Shown here: in pieces, positions 25,358 to 33,715 of the stretch
Layout of the letters: the number at the start of each line of letters is the position of its first letter
Position numbering within the stretch: position 1 is the first letter of the stretch
Assembly: GCF_016907385.1 (NCBI RefSeq)
Contig: NZ_JAFBBU010000001.1
Coordinates: 2,294,001-2,358,000 of the forward strand
Source of the DNA: Subtercola frigoramans
GTDB lineage: Bacteria; Actinomycetota; Actinomycetes; Actinomycetales; Microbacteriaceae
Direction of reading: 5' to 3'
DNA: 64,000 nucleotides
Notes under the pieces: model-generated
The model's input: the letters and a program-made list of their open reading frames with translations, nothing else
The model's database searches: none
Told to the model about the DNA's origin: nothing
Translations under genes and position numbers: made by a program

Positions 25358-26470
25358 TCAGGGGCGAAGCAAGACGCGCCAGTCCTGATTTGCGACGCTG
25401 TTGATGACGTCAGGTTGGCGTTCGAGCAAGGCTGCCATCACTCGATACTGCTCGATGAAGTCGTCGGATCCGCTGGTTGGGTTGTCGCTCTTCCAACTTG
25501 CCATCGCTTCGTTGAAGTCTCGACGAATCACCGGGGACACACGCGGCAGATGAATCTCCGCTAACCGATTCTCGAGCTGTCGCCGCAAGTCGATGTAGTG
25601 GTGCTCCAGATCACCCGCCTGTTTCGCCAAACCATCGGGATCGGGGTAGACGCCGAAGTACATCATCCGGCGTCGCGTTGCAGGAATGGATTCAACCTTT
25701 GCCTGAGCGGCTTCCATCTCGCCTTTCGCTTTCTCCAAGGCATCGATGTCACCCCGGACGAGGTCAGGTGTGCCCGGCGTGGTGAGTTCCGGAAGCGGAA
25801 TGCGAACGCGCTGGACGGCGTCGATGATCTCGGGGCGGACGGCGAGTGAGAGCACACCCGTTCCTTCGTGGACGTTGAGATAGCGGACGGCATCTAGTTC
25901 CTCGCTGTCCAGGTCGCTGATCGTGAGTTGGGCAGCTTCCTCATGATTCTCGTCTCGGTATCCGGCATTGATTCGTGCCGGATCGAGGCGAAGTGCAACA
26001 CGGTAGAGGTAGAACTGGGAACCGCCGTCGTCCTCGTCGTCCATTCGCCGGAGCATGTTCTCGATCGCCGTCTCGTACGTTCCGAGATGCAATGCCTTGG
26101 TCGTGTGGTCCGAGATGTAGAGCTCGCGGCTCATGATGAGGTGGTGCTGGTGCTGCTCCAGTTCTTCGACGAATCGGCGAGCGTAGTCCGGGGACGGCCA
26201 GTCCGGGTCAGTGCTCGTGTGATACCAGGTGAAGCTCGCAACGGCATCGTTGTCCAGCGCGGGGTCATCCCTATCGCGCAACGCTGCCACAGCGATTCCG
26301 AAGTGGATCATCGCACCGCAGTGCGAGCAGCTCATGTGTGCGCTGTCGGCTTCGGCGAAGTAGTCCTGCGCGGACAATACCGATACCTCGCCGCACGCGC
26401 AGTTCATCGCGTAGTCGTAGTTGAAGCCATCACTGCGCTCTACGAGCGCTGACCGATCTGCGTTCCCCAT
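25358..26470 (-). CDS. Zinc-ribbon cargo protein of unknown function, antisense in transfer operon
   Basis: The 370 aa protein begins MGNADRSALVER; the frame is open further upstream only because it runs antisense through the pilin-like gene. Near the N-terminus CACG and CSHCG (about residues 22-52) form a likely zinc ribbon. A long helical and coiled-coil region (LEKAKGEMEAAQAKVESIP, LEHHYIDLRRQLENRLAEIH) follows. No family is recognised. It splits two paralogous pilin-like genes and is on the opposite strand, as expected for moron or defence cargo. Confidence 0.7.
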   Translation of the reverse strand: MGNADRSALVERSDGFNYDYAMNCACGEVSVLSAQDYFAEADSAHMSCSHCGAMIHFGIAVAALRDRDDPALDNDAVASFTWYHTSTDPDWPSPDYARRFVEELEQHQHHLIMSRELYISDHTTKALHLGTYETAIENMLRRMDDEDDGGSQFYLYRVALRLDPARINAGYRDENHEEAAQLTISDLDSEELDAVRYLNVHEGTGVLSLAVRPEIIDAVQRVRIPLPELTTPGTPDLVRGDIDALEKAKGEMEAAQAKVESIPATRRRMMYFGVYPDPDGLAKQAGDLEHHYIDLRRQLENRLAEIHLPRVSPVIRRDFNEAMASWKSDNPTSGSDDFIEQYRVMAALLERQPDVINSVANQDWRVLLRP

Positions 26471-26495
26471 CACGCCCAGCGTAGCCACGGTCGCC

Positions 26496-26511
26496 GTGGT
26501 GCACCTGTCTG
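26496..26511 (+). promoter_or_regulatory. Shared leader motif, copy 3 (GTGGTGCACCTGTCTGG)
   Basis: ACCT at 26503-26506, 48 bases before the GTG of the second pilin-like gene. An inverted repeat CCACGG/CCGTGG overlaps its left side (about 26485-26499). Confidence 0.45.
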
Positions 26512-26554
26512 GCAAGTCCGCCATTTCCCGGCTTGTCAGCAGAAGGAGCATCCA

Positions 26555-26824
26555 GTGATCGACATCGACCCGAACGATACCGGGCTTCCCGGTATCGAGC
26601 AGTTGCGCATCATCGTCGGCGCGGTCATGACCGTCGGCCTCATCCTCTCCGTCCTCGCCCTGATCATCTCCGCGATCGTCTGGGGGTTCGGCGCGAACTC
26701 CTCCAACCCCCACCTCGCCTCTCGGGGGAAGGTCGGGGTGCTCGTGTCCTGCGGTGCCGCGATCATCTGCGGTGCGTCGGTGACGCTCATCAACTTCTTC
26801 TGGGGCGTCGGCCAGGCCGTCTAA
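26555..26824 (+). CDS. Small two-TM protein, DUF6112/pilin-like (copy 2)
   Basis: The 89 aa protein begins with GTG at 26555 after GAAGGAG. Two hydrophobic helices (LRIIVGAVMTVGLILSVLALIISAIVW, VLVSCGAAIICGASVTLINFF) align with the copy at 25035, including the motif ending IN/VNFxxGxG. It is a paralogue, probably a second pilin or channel subunit. It is the first gene after the antisense cargo and has its own leader motif. Confidence 0.75.
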   Translation: MIDIDPNDTGLPGIEQLRIIVGAVMTVGLILSVLALIISAIVWGFGANSSNPHLASRGKVGVLVSCGAAIICGASVTLINFFWGVGQAV

Positions 26825-26853
26825 CCGACCAATCGCGAAGGGAGGAGTGGGCG

Positions 26854-28203
26854 ATGAGTGTGTGTGATGTGCCGGTGATCTCGGCCGTGTGCGACACGGT
26901 CGGGCAGGGGGCAGCGACGTTGATCGCGGCCCCGTTCGACTGGCTCGCCCAGGCCATGGGAGGTGCCGCAGCCTGGCTGTTCGAAGCCGTCTGGGCGGTG
27001 TTCGACACCACCACGCTCGTCGACCTCACCGATCCCGGCTACATCGGTGTCTACAACATCCTCTTCGGAGTCGCGGTGTTCGTGGTGCTGATCTTCTTCT
27101 GCCTGCAACTGATCACCGGCCTCATCCACCGTGACCCTACCGCTCTCACCCGCGCCGCCCTCGGAGCCGCAAAGAGCATCCTCGGATCGTTCGTCGCCAT
27201 CGGCCTCACTGGGCTGCTGTTGGAGATCACCGATCAGTTGGCGCTCGGGATCGTGCAGGCGAGCGGGAACACGATGGAATCCATCGGCGACCGCATCACC
27301 CTCCTCGCCGGCGGCTTCGCCACACTCAACATCACCGCCCCCGGAGTCGGAGCGATCGTCACAATCTTCCTCGCCGGCCTCGCCATTTCGGCGGCGGCGA
27401 TCGTGTGGTTCTCGCTCCTGATCCGCAAAGCCCTACTGCTAGTCGCGATCGTGTTCGCCCCCATCGCACTCGCCGGGTTCTCGTGGGATGCCACGAAGGG
27501 GTGGTTTGCGAAGTGGGCGACATTCGTGATCGCCCTGATCCTCTCCAAGCTCGTCCTCGTCGTGATCTTCCTCGTTGCCATCACCCAAGTCTCAGCCCCC
27601 ATCGAGGCAGATCTTGCGTCGATCAGCGACCCGATCGCCGGGGTGGTGCTGATGTTCATCGCCGCTTTCGCGCCCTACATGACGTACAAGTTCCTGTCGT
27701 TTGTCGGCTTCGACATGTACCACGCCATGTCCACCGAACAAGAAGCCAAATCCGCACTCAATCGCCCCGTCCCGGTCCCGTCGGCGCCGAAGACGGACGG
27801 GGCGAAGAAGGTTCTTGACGGTGGCGGTGAACCTCCCGCATCCGGCGGGAACGGAACACCTCCGTCTCCCAGCAGCACCGCGCCACCACCGGTGAGCACT
27901 GCGCCTGCCGCGACTGCCACCACGGGCGGGACGGCGGGGGCCAGCGCGGGCGCGGGCGTTGCCGCGGCAGGTCCTGCCGCAGCTGCGGTGATCGCCGCGC
28001 AGGTCGCCGGAGCCGCAGTAACCGCGGGACCGAAGCTCGGCGGCGCAGTCGCCGATGCCACGGAAGAACACGCTGCCGGGGCTGAACAGGCCGCACAACC
28101 GGCACCGCCGCCACCGAACTCGGCTCCGACCGCACCACCCCGGGCGGCACCATCGGCACCGCCGCCACCGCCCTCGACCAAGCCTGCGAGCGGGAAGGAG
28201 TAA
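26854..28203 (+). CDS. VirB6/TrbL-like type IV secretion membrane protein
   Basis: The 449 aa protein starts at ATG 26854 after GGGAGGAG. Residues 1-290 have about six to seven hydrophobic segments (for example YNILFGVAVFVVLIFFCLQLITGL, AIVTIFLAGLAISAAAIVWFSLLI, ALLLVAIVFAPIALAGFS, FVIALILSKLVLVVIFLVAITQV). The C-terminal 150 residues are Pro/Ala/Gly-rich and probably disordered. This is the architecture of VirB6/TrbL channel proteins. Confidence 0.8.
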   Translation: MSVCDVPVISAVCDTVGQGAATLIAAPFDWLAQAMGGAAAWLFEAVWAVFDTTTLVDLTDPGYIGVYNILFGVAVFVVLIFFCLQLITGLIHRDPTALTRAALGAAKSILGSFVAIGLTGLLLEITDQLALGIVQASGNTMESIGDRITLLAGGFATLNITAPGVGAIVTIFLAGLAISAAAIVWFSLLIRKALLLVAIVFAPIALAGFSWDATKGWFAKWATFVIALILSKLVLVVIFLVAITQVSAPIEADLASISDPIAGVVLMFIAAFAPYMTYKFLSFVGFDMYHAMSTEQEAKSALNRPVPVPSAPKTDGAKKVLDGGGEPPASGGNGTPPSPSSTAPPPVSTAPAATATTGGTAGASAGAGVAAAGPAAAAVIAAQVAGAAVTAGPKLGGAVADATEEHAAGAEQAAQPAPPPPNSAPTAPPRAAPSAPPPPPSTKPASGKE

Positions 28204-28206
28204 CCG

Positions 28207-29676
28207 ATGGCCAGTCAGCAGAACAGGAGCAAGGCCGAGTTCGAGTTGCGGGCTGTGCAGTTCTCTCGCCTCACTCGCCGCGGCATCCTCCTCGGCCTCT
28301 CCCTCCCCCAATTGATCGTCCTCGCCATCGGCGTACTCTCCGTCGTCGGTGCCCTCTATGCCGGTGGCGGGGTACTCCTCGCCTGGACAGCGCCCGTCTG
28401 GGTTGTGTGCGCCGTGCTCGCGTGGACGCCGATCGGAGGCAGGAAGCTCATCGAGTGGGTGCCCGTCACCGTCCGATGGCTGCTCCGCACCTCAGCACGG
28501 CAGACCGTGTTCCGGATGCGGGTCGTGAAGCCCCGCCCCGCAGGAACTCTGGCGCTGCCGGGTGACGCGGCGGCGTTGCGGGAGTGGGAGGACCCGGAGA
28601 CCGGGGCCGCGATGATCCACGACCCACACGCTCAGACCCTTACCGCTATCGTCGCCGTCTCACATCCCGCATTCGTGCTCCTCGACCCCGGCGAGCAGGA
28701 ACGCCGCGTCGCCACCTGGGGACGCGTCCTCGCCACCGCGTGCCGCTCTGGGCGGATCGCCCGCCTCCAGATCTGCGAACGCACCCTCCCCGACGGCGGC
28801 TCCGGGCTGGTGGAGTGGTGGCGCAGGCACGGCCAAGATGACGAGTCCTGGACCTCCACCGTCTACCGAGAACTCATCGACCGAGCCGGGCCCGCCGGGG
28901 AACGCCACGCGACCACGATCAGTGTCGCCCTCGACATGCGTGCTGCAGCCCGGCAGATCCGCACGAGCGGTGGCGGGATCAAGGGCGCTGCCGCGGTGTT
29001 GCGGCAGGAGATGACGACTCTCACCACCGCGCTACGCGCTGCGGAGCTCGCCGTTACCGGCTGGCTGACGCCGCCGGAGGTGGCGGTAATCCTTCGTGCC
29101 GCCTACGACCCGGCCGCCGCCGCGTCTCTGGAACGCCACGGCGACATCGGACGATCACTTGCGACAGCGGGGCCGGTCGCGGTCACCGAAACCTGGGACC
29201 GGCTGCGCTCGGATTCCGCGCATCATGCGGTGCTGTGGATCAGCGAGTGGCCCCGCTCACAGGTCTATCCAGGGTTCCTTGCTCCCGTGCTGCTGTCCTC
29301 TGGGATTCAGCGCGCGTTCTCGCTGATCTGCACCCCGATTCGCTCCGACCAGGCGGCACGAGATATCAGGAAAAAGAAGACCGAGCTGATCTCCGACGCG
29401 GCTCAACGTCAGAAGATGGGGCAGATCGAGGATGCCTCCCAAACCGCCGAATACGGCGACGTCCTGCAACAGGAAGCCGACCTCACCGCCGGCCACGGCG
29501 TCCTCCGCTTCACCGGCCTCATCTCCATCTCAGCCCCCACCGTGGAAGAGCTCGACACGGCGGTGGCCGCGATCGAGCAGGCCGCGATCCAAGCGTCCTG
29601 CGAAACCCGCCGCCTCGTCGGCCAGCAAGCCCAAGCATTCACTGTCGCAGCCCTGCCGCTGTGCCGAACGGTGTGA
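28207..29676 (+). CDS. SCO6880-family type IV secretion protein
   Basis: The 489 aa protein starts three bases after the VirB6-like stop. It has two N-terminal membrane helices (GILLGLSLPQLIVLAIGVLSVVGAL, VLLAWTAPVWVVCAVLAW; residues 25-75, PrgI-like), then a long cytoplasmic part with QTLTAIVAVSHPAFVLLDPGEQE and VLWISEWPRSQVYPGFLAPVLLS. I recognise it as the SCO6880 family, which corresponds to the N-terminal part of VirB4-like proteins; the ATPase domain is in the gene at 31663. Confidence 0.8.
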   Translation: MASQQNRSKAEFELRAVQFSRLTRRGILLGLSLPQLIVLAIGVLSVVGALYAGGGVLLAWTAPVWVVCAVLAWTPIGGRKLIEWVPVTVRWLLRTSARQTVFRMRVVKPRPAGTLALPGDAAALREWEDPETGAAMIHDPHAQTLTAIVAVSHPAFVLLDPGEQERRVATWGRVLATACRSGRIARLQICERTLPDGGSGLVEWWRRHGQDDESWTSTVYRELIDRAGPAGERHATTISVALDMRAAARQIRTSGGGIKGAAAVLRQEMTTLTTALRAAELAVTGWLTPPEVAVILRAAYDPAAAASLERHGDIGRSLATAGPVAVTETWDRLRSDSAHHAVLWISEWPRSQVYPGFLAPVLLSSGIQRAFSLICTPIRSDQAARDIRKKKTELISDAAQRQKMGQIEDASQTAEYGDVLQQEADLTAGHGVLRFTGLISISAPTVEELDTAVAAIEQAAIQASCETRRLVGQQAQAFTVAALPLCRTV

Positions 29677-29686
29677 TGAATTTTGT

Positions 29687-30748
29687 CTATGGCGCGGGGC
29701 GGACGAGGACGGCTGCTGTCGGATCGACGTCTTCTGCCCAAGCAAGGGTGGGCAGGTCAGCACCATCGAGACCGGCGAGTTGCAATGCGGCCTGCCCCGC
29801 CAGATGGGCTGAGTTGATGGACTGGCCGTTCGCAACGGAGGCGTAGAACTGGGCTGCGTAGTTGATGGCGTCGCTGTCATCGATCTCATCTGCCATGCCG
29901 ATAGCGAAGGGCACCACATGGTCGACGAGGTCATCGATCTGACTGGCGGAATGGCAGGAGTTCAGCACAACCAGCAATGGCGGGTCATCTGTTGCCCGGA
30001 TGGCGGCGGCGAAGGCTTCAGCACTAACGATCACTCCGTCATGCTGTTCGTCCTTTTCATCCTCGAAAACGATGAGAGTTTCATTGCTGTGCCCGGAAAA
30101 ATGAACGACGTGTGGGCGGAACTTGGTTATCCCATCTAGGAGGTCCGCCGTTGTTGCGGCAGGCCGCACATCAAGTTCGATCAGGTCACGGTGGAGCGCG
30201 GATTCGACCGCGGCGCGAATCCGTTTCTGCTCACGTCCGACACGAAGATCACCCTCGGATGAGGCACCCAAAATCAGGACGCGCAGCTTCTCCGGCTTCG
30301 GTTCCCGCAGCTCCCGGACGGCACTGGTGACGGTGGTTTCACTTTGCGTGATGCGCTGTTCAAGAGCGGCCTGCTGCGCTTGCGCTCGCCGATCAGCTTG
30401 CTGCTGTTCGCGCTGACGGCGCTGTTGGGCGGCGTTAGTTTCGGAGGCCTCGGCACGGGCCAGCTTGCCCGCGAGCGCCGCTTCCTCCTTCGAGTAGCCA
30501 GCAGCCTTCGTCTGCCACCGGCCGGCTTCCTTACCCGCGACGGCAGCCTCGAAGTCTCGCCGCTCGGCCTCTCGCAGTTTGCTTCGACTCGTGCTGTCGC
30601 TCTTCGTTTTCGCCGCTGATGCGCGAGCAGTAGCCGCATCAGCACGCTTCTTTGATTCCTTGCCGCGATATTCGCCAGCTTTCTTCTCAGCGCCTACCCG
30701 TTGCTTGCGTTTTCGCTCAAGCTGCCCTCGATACTGACTCGCGCTCAT
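29687..30748 (-). CDS. CHAT-domain protease with N-terminal coiled coil
   Basis: The 353 aa protein starts at ATG 30748 after GAGGGAAGG. Residues 1-150 are very charged and form a coiled coil (RKRKQRVGAEKKAGEYRGKESKK). Residues 155-353 are a caspase-like CHAT domain with the catalytic dyad: His-220 in VVHFSGHSNE and Cys-265 in VLNSCHSA. CHAT proteases are effectors in prokaryotic defence and cell-death modules. The gene lies antisense between two transfer genes, so it is likely cargo. No partner gene stands beside it; the coiled coil may be the sensor. Confidence 0.82.
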   Translation of the reverse strand: MSASQYRGQLERKRKQRVGAEKKAGEYRGKESKKRADAATARASAAKTKSDSTSRSKLREAERRDFEAAVAGKEAGRWQTKAAGYSKEEAALAGKLARAEASETNAAQQRRQREQQQADRRAQAQQAALEQRITQSETTVTSAVRELREPKPEKLRVLILGASSEGDLRVGREQKRIRAAVESALHRDLIELDVRPAATTADLLDGITKFRPHVVHFSGHSNETLIVFEDEKDEQHDGVIVSAEAFAAAIRATDDPPLLVVLNSCHSASQIDDLVDHVVPFAIGMADEIDDSDAINYAAQFYASVANGQSINSAHLAGQAALQLAGLDGADLPTLAWAEDVDPTAAVLVRPAP

Positions 30749-30832
30749 CTCAGCCCTTCCCTCGACATCCTCGTCTTCTGTCAACGCTAGCCGCGCCCGA
30801 CGACAAATCTTGCGCCGTCAGCGGGGCGTCGC

Positions 30833-30849
30833 GCGTGCACCTTGCTGGC
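30833..30849 (+). promoter_or_regulatory. Shared leader motif, copy 4 (CGTGCACCTTGCTGG)
   Basis: ACCT at 30839-30842, 32 bases before the start of the gene at 30875. Confidence 0.42.
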
Positions 30850-30874
30850 GTACTCGATCTTCCAGGGAGCTTTC

Positions 30875-31666
30875 ATGCCGACATTTCAGGACCCCGTCGC
30901 GGACAGCGACGAAGCCACCCAGGCTTTACGCGGCCTCGCCCACGCGACTCGTGCGTTCGATGATCCGGCGGACACCTATGCGGTGATCGGTGAATTGCTG
31001 TCAGGGGTACGGTCTCTGCGGCAGGTGCTGCACCAGCTCGCCGCCGCACACATCACCCACCACGACCGGGCGCATACCGACGACGGTAACCCTCAGGTCG
31101 GCACCCGCGCCGCGCTAGCGGCAGCGGACGAGTTGCAGCAGGCCAGCATCCTCATCGACGCTGTCGAGGCACATCTGGACCACGCGTCGCAGCATTCCGG
31201 CCGGATCGCTTGGCACCCAGAACCGGCACCAATCCGAGAGGAGCGGCCAAGCCGGTGGATCGGTGTTGTTTTCCTTCAGGGCGAGGAAGCCGACGAGGTG
31301 CTGGCCCTCATTGACCGTGACGGCACCGATGCTGCGATTGAGCACCTGGCCGGGTTCGACGTCGGTGAGGAGACAACGCAGGCCGCGCTCGTCAACGGAT
31401 ACGTCTACGACCACGTCCCCGCCGGTGCGTTGGATCAGATCACCACGGGCAAGGATTACACCCTCACCTACAACCATGAACTTGGCCACATTTCCCTCCT
31501 GCGAACCCACCTCTCTGCTACGCCAGAGATGGAATCCGATGCTCAGCCGCAGTGTGCCGCTGCTTCTCGTGCAACCCCGCACCGCCCTGCACGCACGCAG
31601 GAAGCGGACGACGACCAGTGGCGCTTGTCGCGCTCGCCCTCTGCATCGAGAGGGCGATCACTGTGA
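30875..31666 (+). CDS. Conserved transfer-region protein, unknown function
   Basis: The 263 aa protein starts at ATG 30875 after AGGGAG. The first 110 residues form helices (ATQALRGLAHATRAFDDPADTYAVIGELLSGVRSLRQVLHQLAAAHI). The middle has a small alpha/beta part (ERPSRWIGVVFLQGEEADEVLALID). No domain is named. It overlaps the VirB4-like ATPase gene by 4 bases, so it is probably translated together with it and may be its partner. Confidence 0.65.
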   Translation: MPTFQDPVADSDEATQALRGLAHATRAFDDPADTYAVIGELLSGVRSLRQVLHQLAAAHITHHDRAHTDDGNPQVGTRAALAAADELQQASILIDAVEAHLDHASQHSGRIAWHPEPAPIREERPSRWIGVVFLQGEEADEVLALIDRDGTDAAIEHLAGFDVGEETTQAALVNGYVYDHVPAGALDQITTGKDYTLTYNHELGHISLLRTHLSATPEMESDAQPQCAAASRATPHRPARTQEADDDQWRLSRSPSASRGRSL

Positions 31667-33150
31667 CTGGCGACGAGAGCCGGTTGCACACAGCGGCGCT
31701 GGTCGAACCGTCCGGGGAAGCCCGCAAGCACCGGAAGGCCCGCCAGAAGACCGCGACCCGTATCGAGCAGGATGCCCGCCGCGCCGAACACGCCAAGGCG
31801 CAGGCACGTCTGGATGCGGAGCGAGCTGAACGACGGGCCACCACCTACTTGTCCTCCGCGGGTGAGGCAGGGGCTGCGGCGTTGCGCACGCCGGGAGGGT
31901 TCCGACTCCCCCGGCATCAGGACACCTCGGCAACGCTCGCTGGCGCGTATCCGTTCCTTGCCGAAGGAGGGCTCGGCGCTGACGGAGTCTTCGTCGGGCA
32001 GGACCTCTACTCCGGCGGTTCCTTCGTCTACGACCCCTGGACCCTTTACGCCCGCGGGATGATCACCGCCCCCAACATCGTCCTCGCCGGCATCGTCGGG
32101 TCCGGGAAGTCATCACTCGCGAAGAGCCTCTACACGCGGTCGATCCCGTTCGGCCGGCGCGTGTATGTCCCGGGAGATCCGAAAGGCGAGCACACCGCTG
32201 TTGCCGAAGCAGTTGGTGGGCGCGCGATCGTCCTCGGCCACGGACTCCGCAACCGCCTCAACCCCCTCGATGAAGGCCACCGCCCCTCTGGCCTCTCGGA
32301 CGCGGAATGGGTCGCGCAAGTCGCATCCCGCCGGCGAGAACTAATCGGCGCATTGGCCGAGACTGTGCTGGATCGGGTGCTGACCCCGCTGGAACACACC
32401 GCCATCGACCTCGCCCTCCACGACGCTGTCCGGTCATCGGACGTGCCCATCTTGCCGATGGTCGTTGACCACATCCTCAACCCTGACCCCGCGAGCAACA
32501 CGGACGGGCGGCTCGGGGAAGACGGCCGACTTGTGGGCCACGCGCTGCGCCGGCTCGTCGCCGGCGACCTCGCCGGACTGTTCGACGGGCCCTCGACCGT
32601 TCGGTTCGACCCGTCGCTGCCGATGGTCAGTCTCGATCTGTCGCGGGTGGCGGAGAACTCGACGTTGATCTCGGTGCTGATGACCTGCTCGTCAGCGTGG
32701 ATGGAGTCGGCACTGATGGACCCCAACGGCGGGCACCGGTGGGTGATCTACGACGAAGCCTGGCGACTCATGGCCTACCCCGCCCTCCTGAAACGCATGG
32801 ATGCGCAGTGGCGGCTCGCCAGGCACTACGGGATCGCGAACATGCTGATCTTCCACAAACTCACCGACCTCGACAACGTCGGCGACCAAGGCTCCGCCAT
32901 GCGATCCCTCGCCAACAGCCTTCTGGCGAATGCGGAGACGCGGATCATTTACCGGCAGGAAGCCGACCAGCTCGGTGCTACCGCGGCGGCCCTCGGCTTG
33001 ACCGGCACGGAACAAAAGCTTCTTCCGAGCCTCGGCACCGGGCAAGGGCTGTGGCGGATCAAGGAACGCTCCTTCGTCGTTCAACACCAGCTACATCCTG
33101 CCGAGCTCGACGTCTTCCGGACAGACGCCCGCTACCTAGGGGAAAGCTGA
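31663..33150 (+). CDS. VirB4/TraC-like conjugation ATPase
   Basis: The 495 aa protein starts at GTG 31663, overlapping the previous stop as GTGA and preceded by GAGAGGG. After a charged helix (residues 15-60) it has the ATPase core: Walker A AGIVGSGKSSLAKS (about 145-158), Walker B RWVIYDEAWRLM, and FHKLTDLDNVG with RIIYRQEADQL typical of VirB4-type motors. It energises channel assembly or substrate transfer and likely works with the SCO6880-family protein. Confidence 0.88.
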   Translation: MTGDESRLHTAALVEPSGEARKHRKARQKTATRIEQDARRAEHAKAQARLDAERAERRATTYLSSAGEAGAAALRTPGGFRLPRHQDTSATLAGAYPFLAEGGLGADGVFVGQDLYSGGSFVYDPWTLYARGMITAPNIVLAGIVGSGKSSLAKSLYTRSIPFGRRVYVPGDPKGEHTAVAEAVGGRAIVLGHGLRNRLNPLDEGHRPSGLSDAEWVAQVASRRRELIGALAETVLDRVLTPLEHTAIDLALHDAVRSSDVPILPMVVDHILNPDPASNTDGRLGEDGRLVGHALRRLVAGDLAGLFDGPSTVRFDPSLPMVSLDLSRVAENSTLISVLMTCSSAWMESALMDPNGGHRWVIYDEAWRLMAYPALLKRMDAQWRLARHYGIANMLIFHKLTDLDNVGDQGSAMRSLANSLLANAETRIIYRQEADQLGATAAALGLTGTEQKLLPSLGTGQGLWRIKERSFVVQHQLHPAELDVFRTDARYLGES

Positions 33151-33177
33151 CAGCCACTCCCGGTAGCCGCGAGCGGG

Positions 33178-33615
33178 TCAGGCTGTCGCCATCCTTCCTC
33201 GGGGCGATGCGGTGAACCAGCGCCAGAGAGGGCGGGCGGTCGCGACGATGACGATCGCGAAGAGTGTCTGGTCGATGACACCGAACAGGGGGTTCCCACC
33301 GATGGTCGCGTAGACGGTCCAGTTGACAGCGATGTCGATCAAAATCACCGCCACCCCAAGCACAATGCCCGCGCGACGACGGAGCAAGAGCAGCACGACG
33401 ATGAGCGGGTCGAGCACCGTCAATGAGATCCAGAGCACGCGCAGCCCCGTAGCGAATCCCGAGTAAGTCTGCGTACCACCGGCCACGAGATCAGCGAGGT
33501 GAGTGGTCGTACCGATGAGATACCCGACGATCCATAGCACCCAGACCGCCCGAACCAGGAACGACGCTCTCGACGCAGAAGCAGCGCCGGCAGGTTCGGG
33601 TCGCGGAATGGGCAT
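33178..33615 (-). CDS. Small four-TM membrane protein, antisense cargo
   Basis: The 145 aa protein starts at ATG 33615 with GGGAG five bases upstream. Four hydrophobic segments are seen (FLVRAVWVLWIVGYLIGT, LRVLWISLTVLDPLIVVLLLL, GIVLGVAVILIDIAVNWTVY, GVIDQTLFAIVIVATA). No family recognised. It lies antisense between the VirB4-like and DprA-like genes, the third such insertion in the transfer region. Confidence 0.65.
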   Translation of the reverse strand: MPIPRPEPAGAASASRASFLVRAVWVLWIVGYLIGTTTHLADLVAGGTQTYSGFATGLRVLWISLTVLDPLIVVLLLLRRRAGIVLGVAVILIDIAVNWTVYATIGGNPLFGVIDQTLFAIVIVATARPLWRWFTASPRGRMATA

Positions 33616-33680
33616 CACGTCTCCCATTCTCGCAGCGACTTGATCGCACATCAGAGCTGTGGAGTGAAGTGGTGTGCCGC

Positions 33681-33690
33681 CTACCTGTTT
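33681..33690 (+). promoter_or_regulatory. Shared leader motif, weak copy (CTACCTG)
   Basis: ACCT at 33683-33686, 29 bases before the DprA-like start. The left half of the motif is poor, so this copy is uncertain. Confidence 0.28.
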
Positions 33691-33715
33691 AGCATCACGA
33701 GGACAGGAGCAGGGT

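Noticed and set aside
26533..26853. Upstream extension of the VirB6-like frame
   Set aside because: It lies over the second pilin-like gene; GGGAGGAG and ATG 26854 mark the true start.
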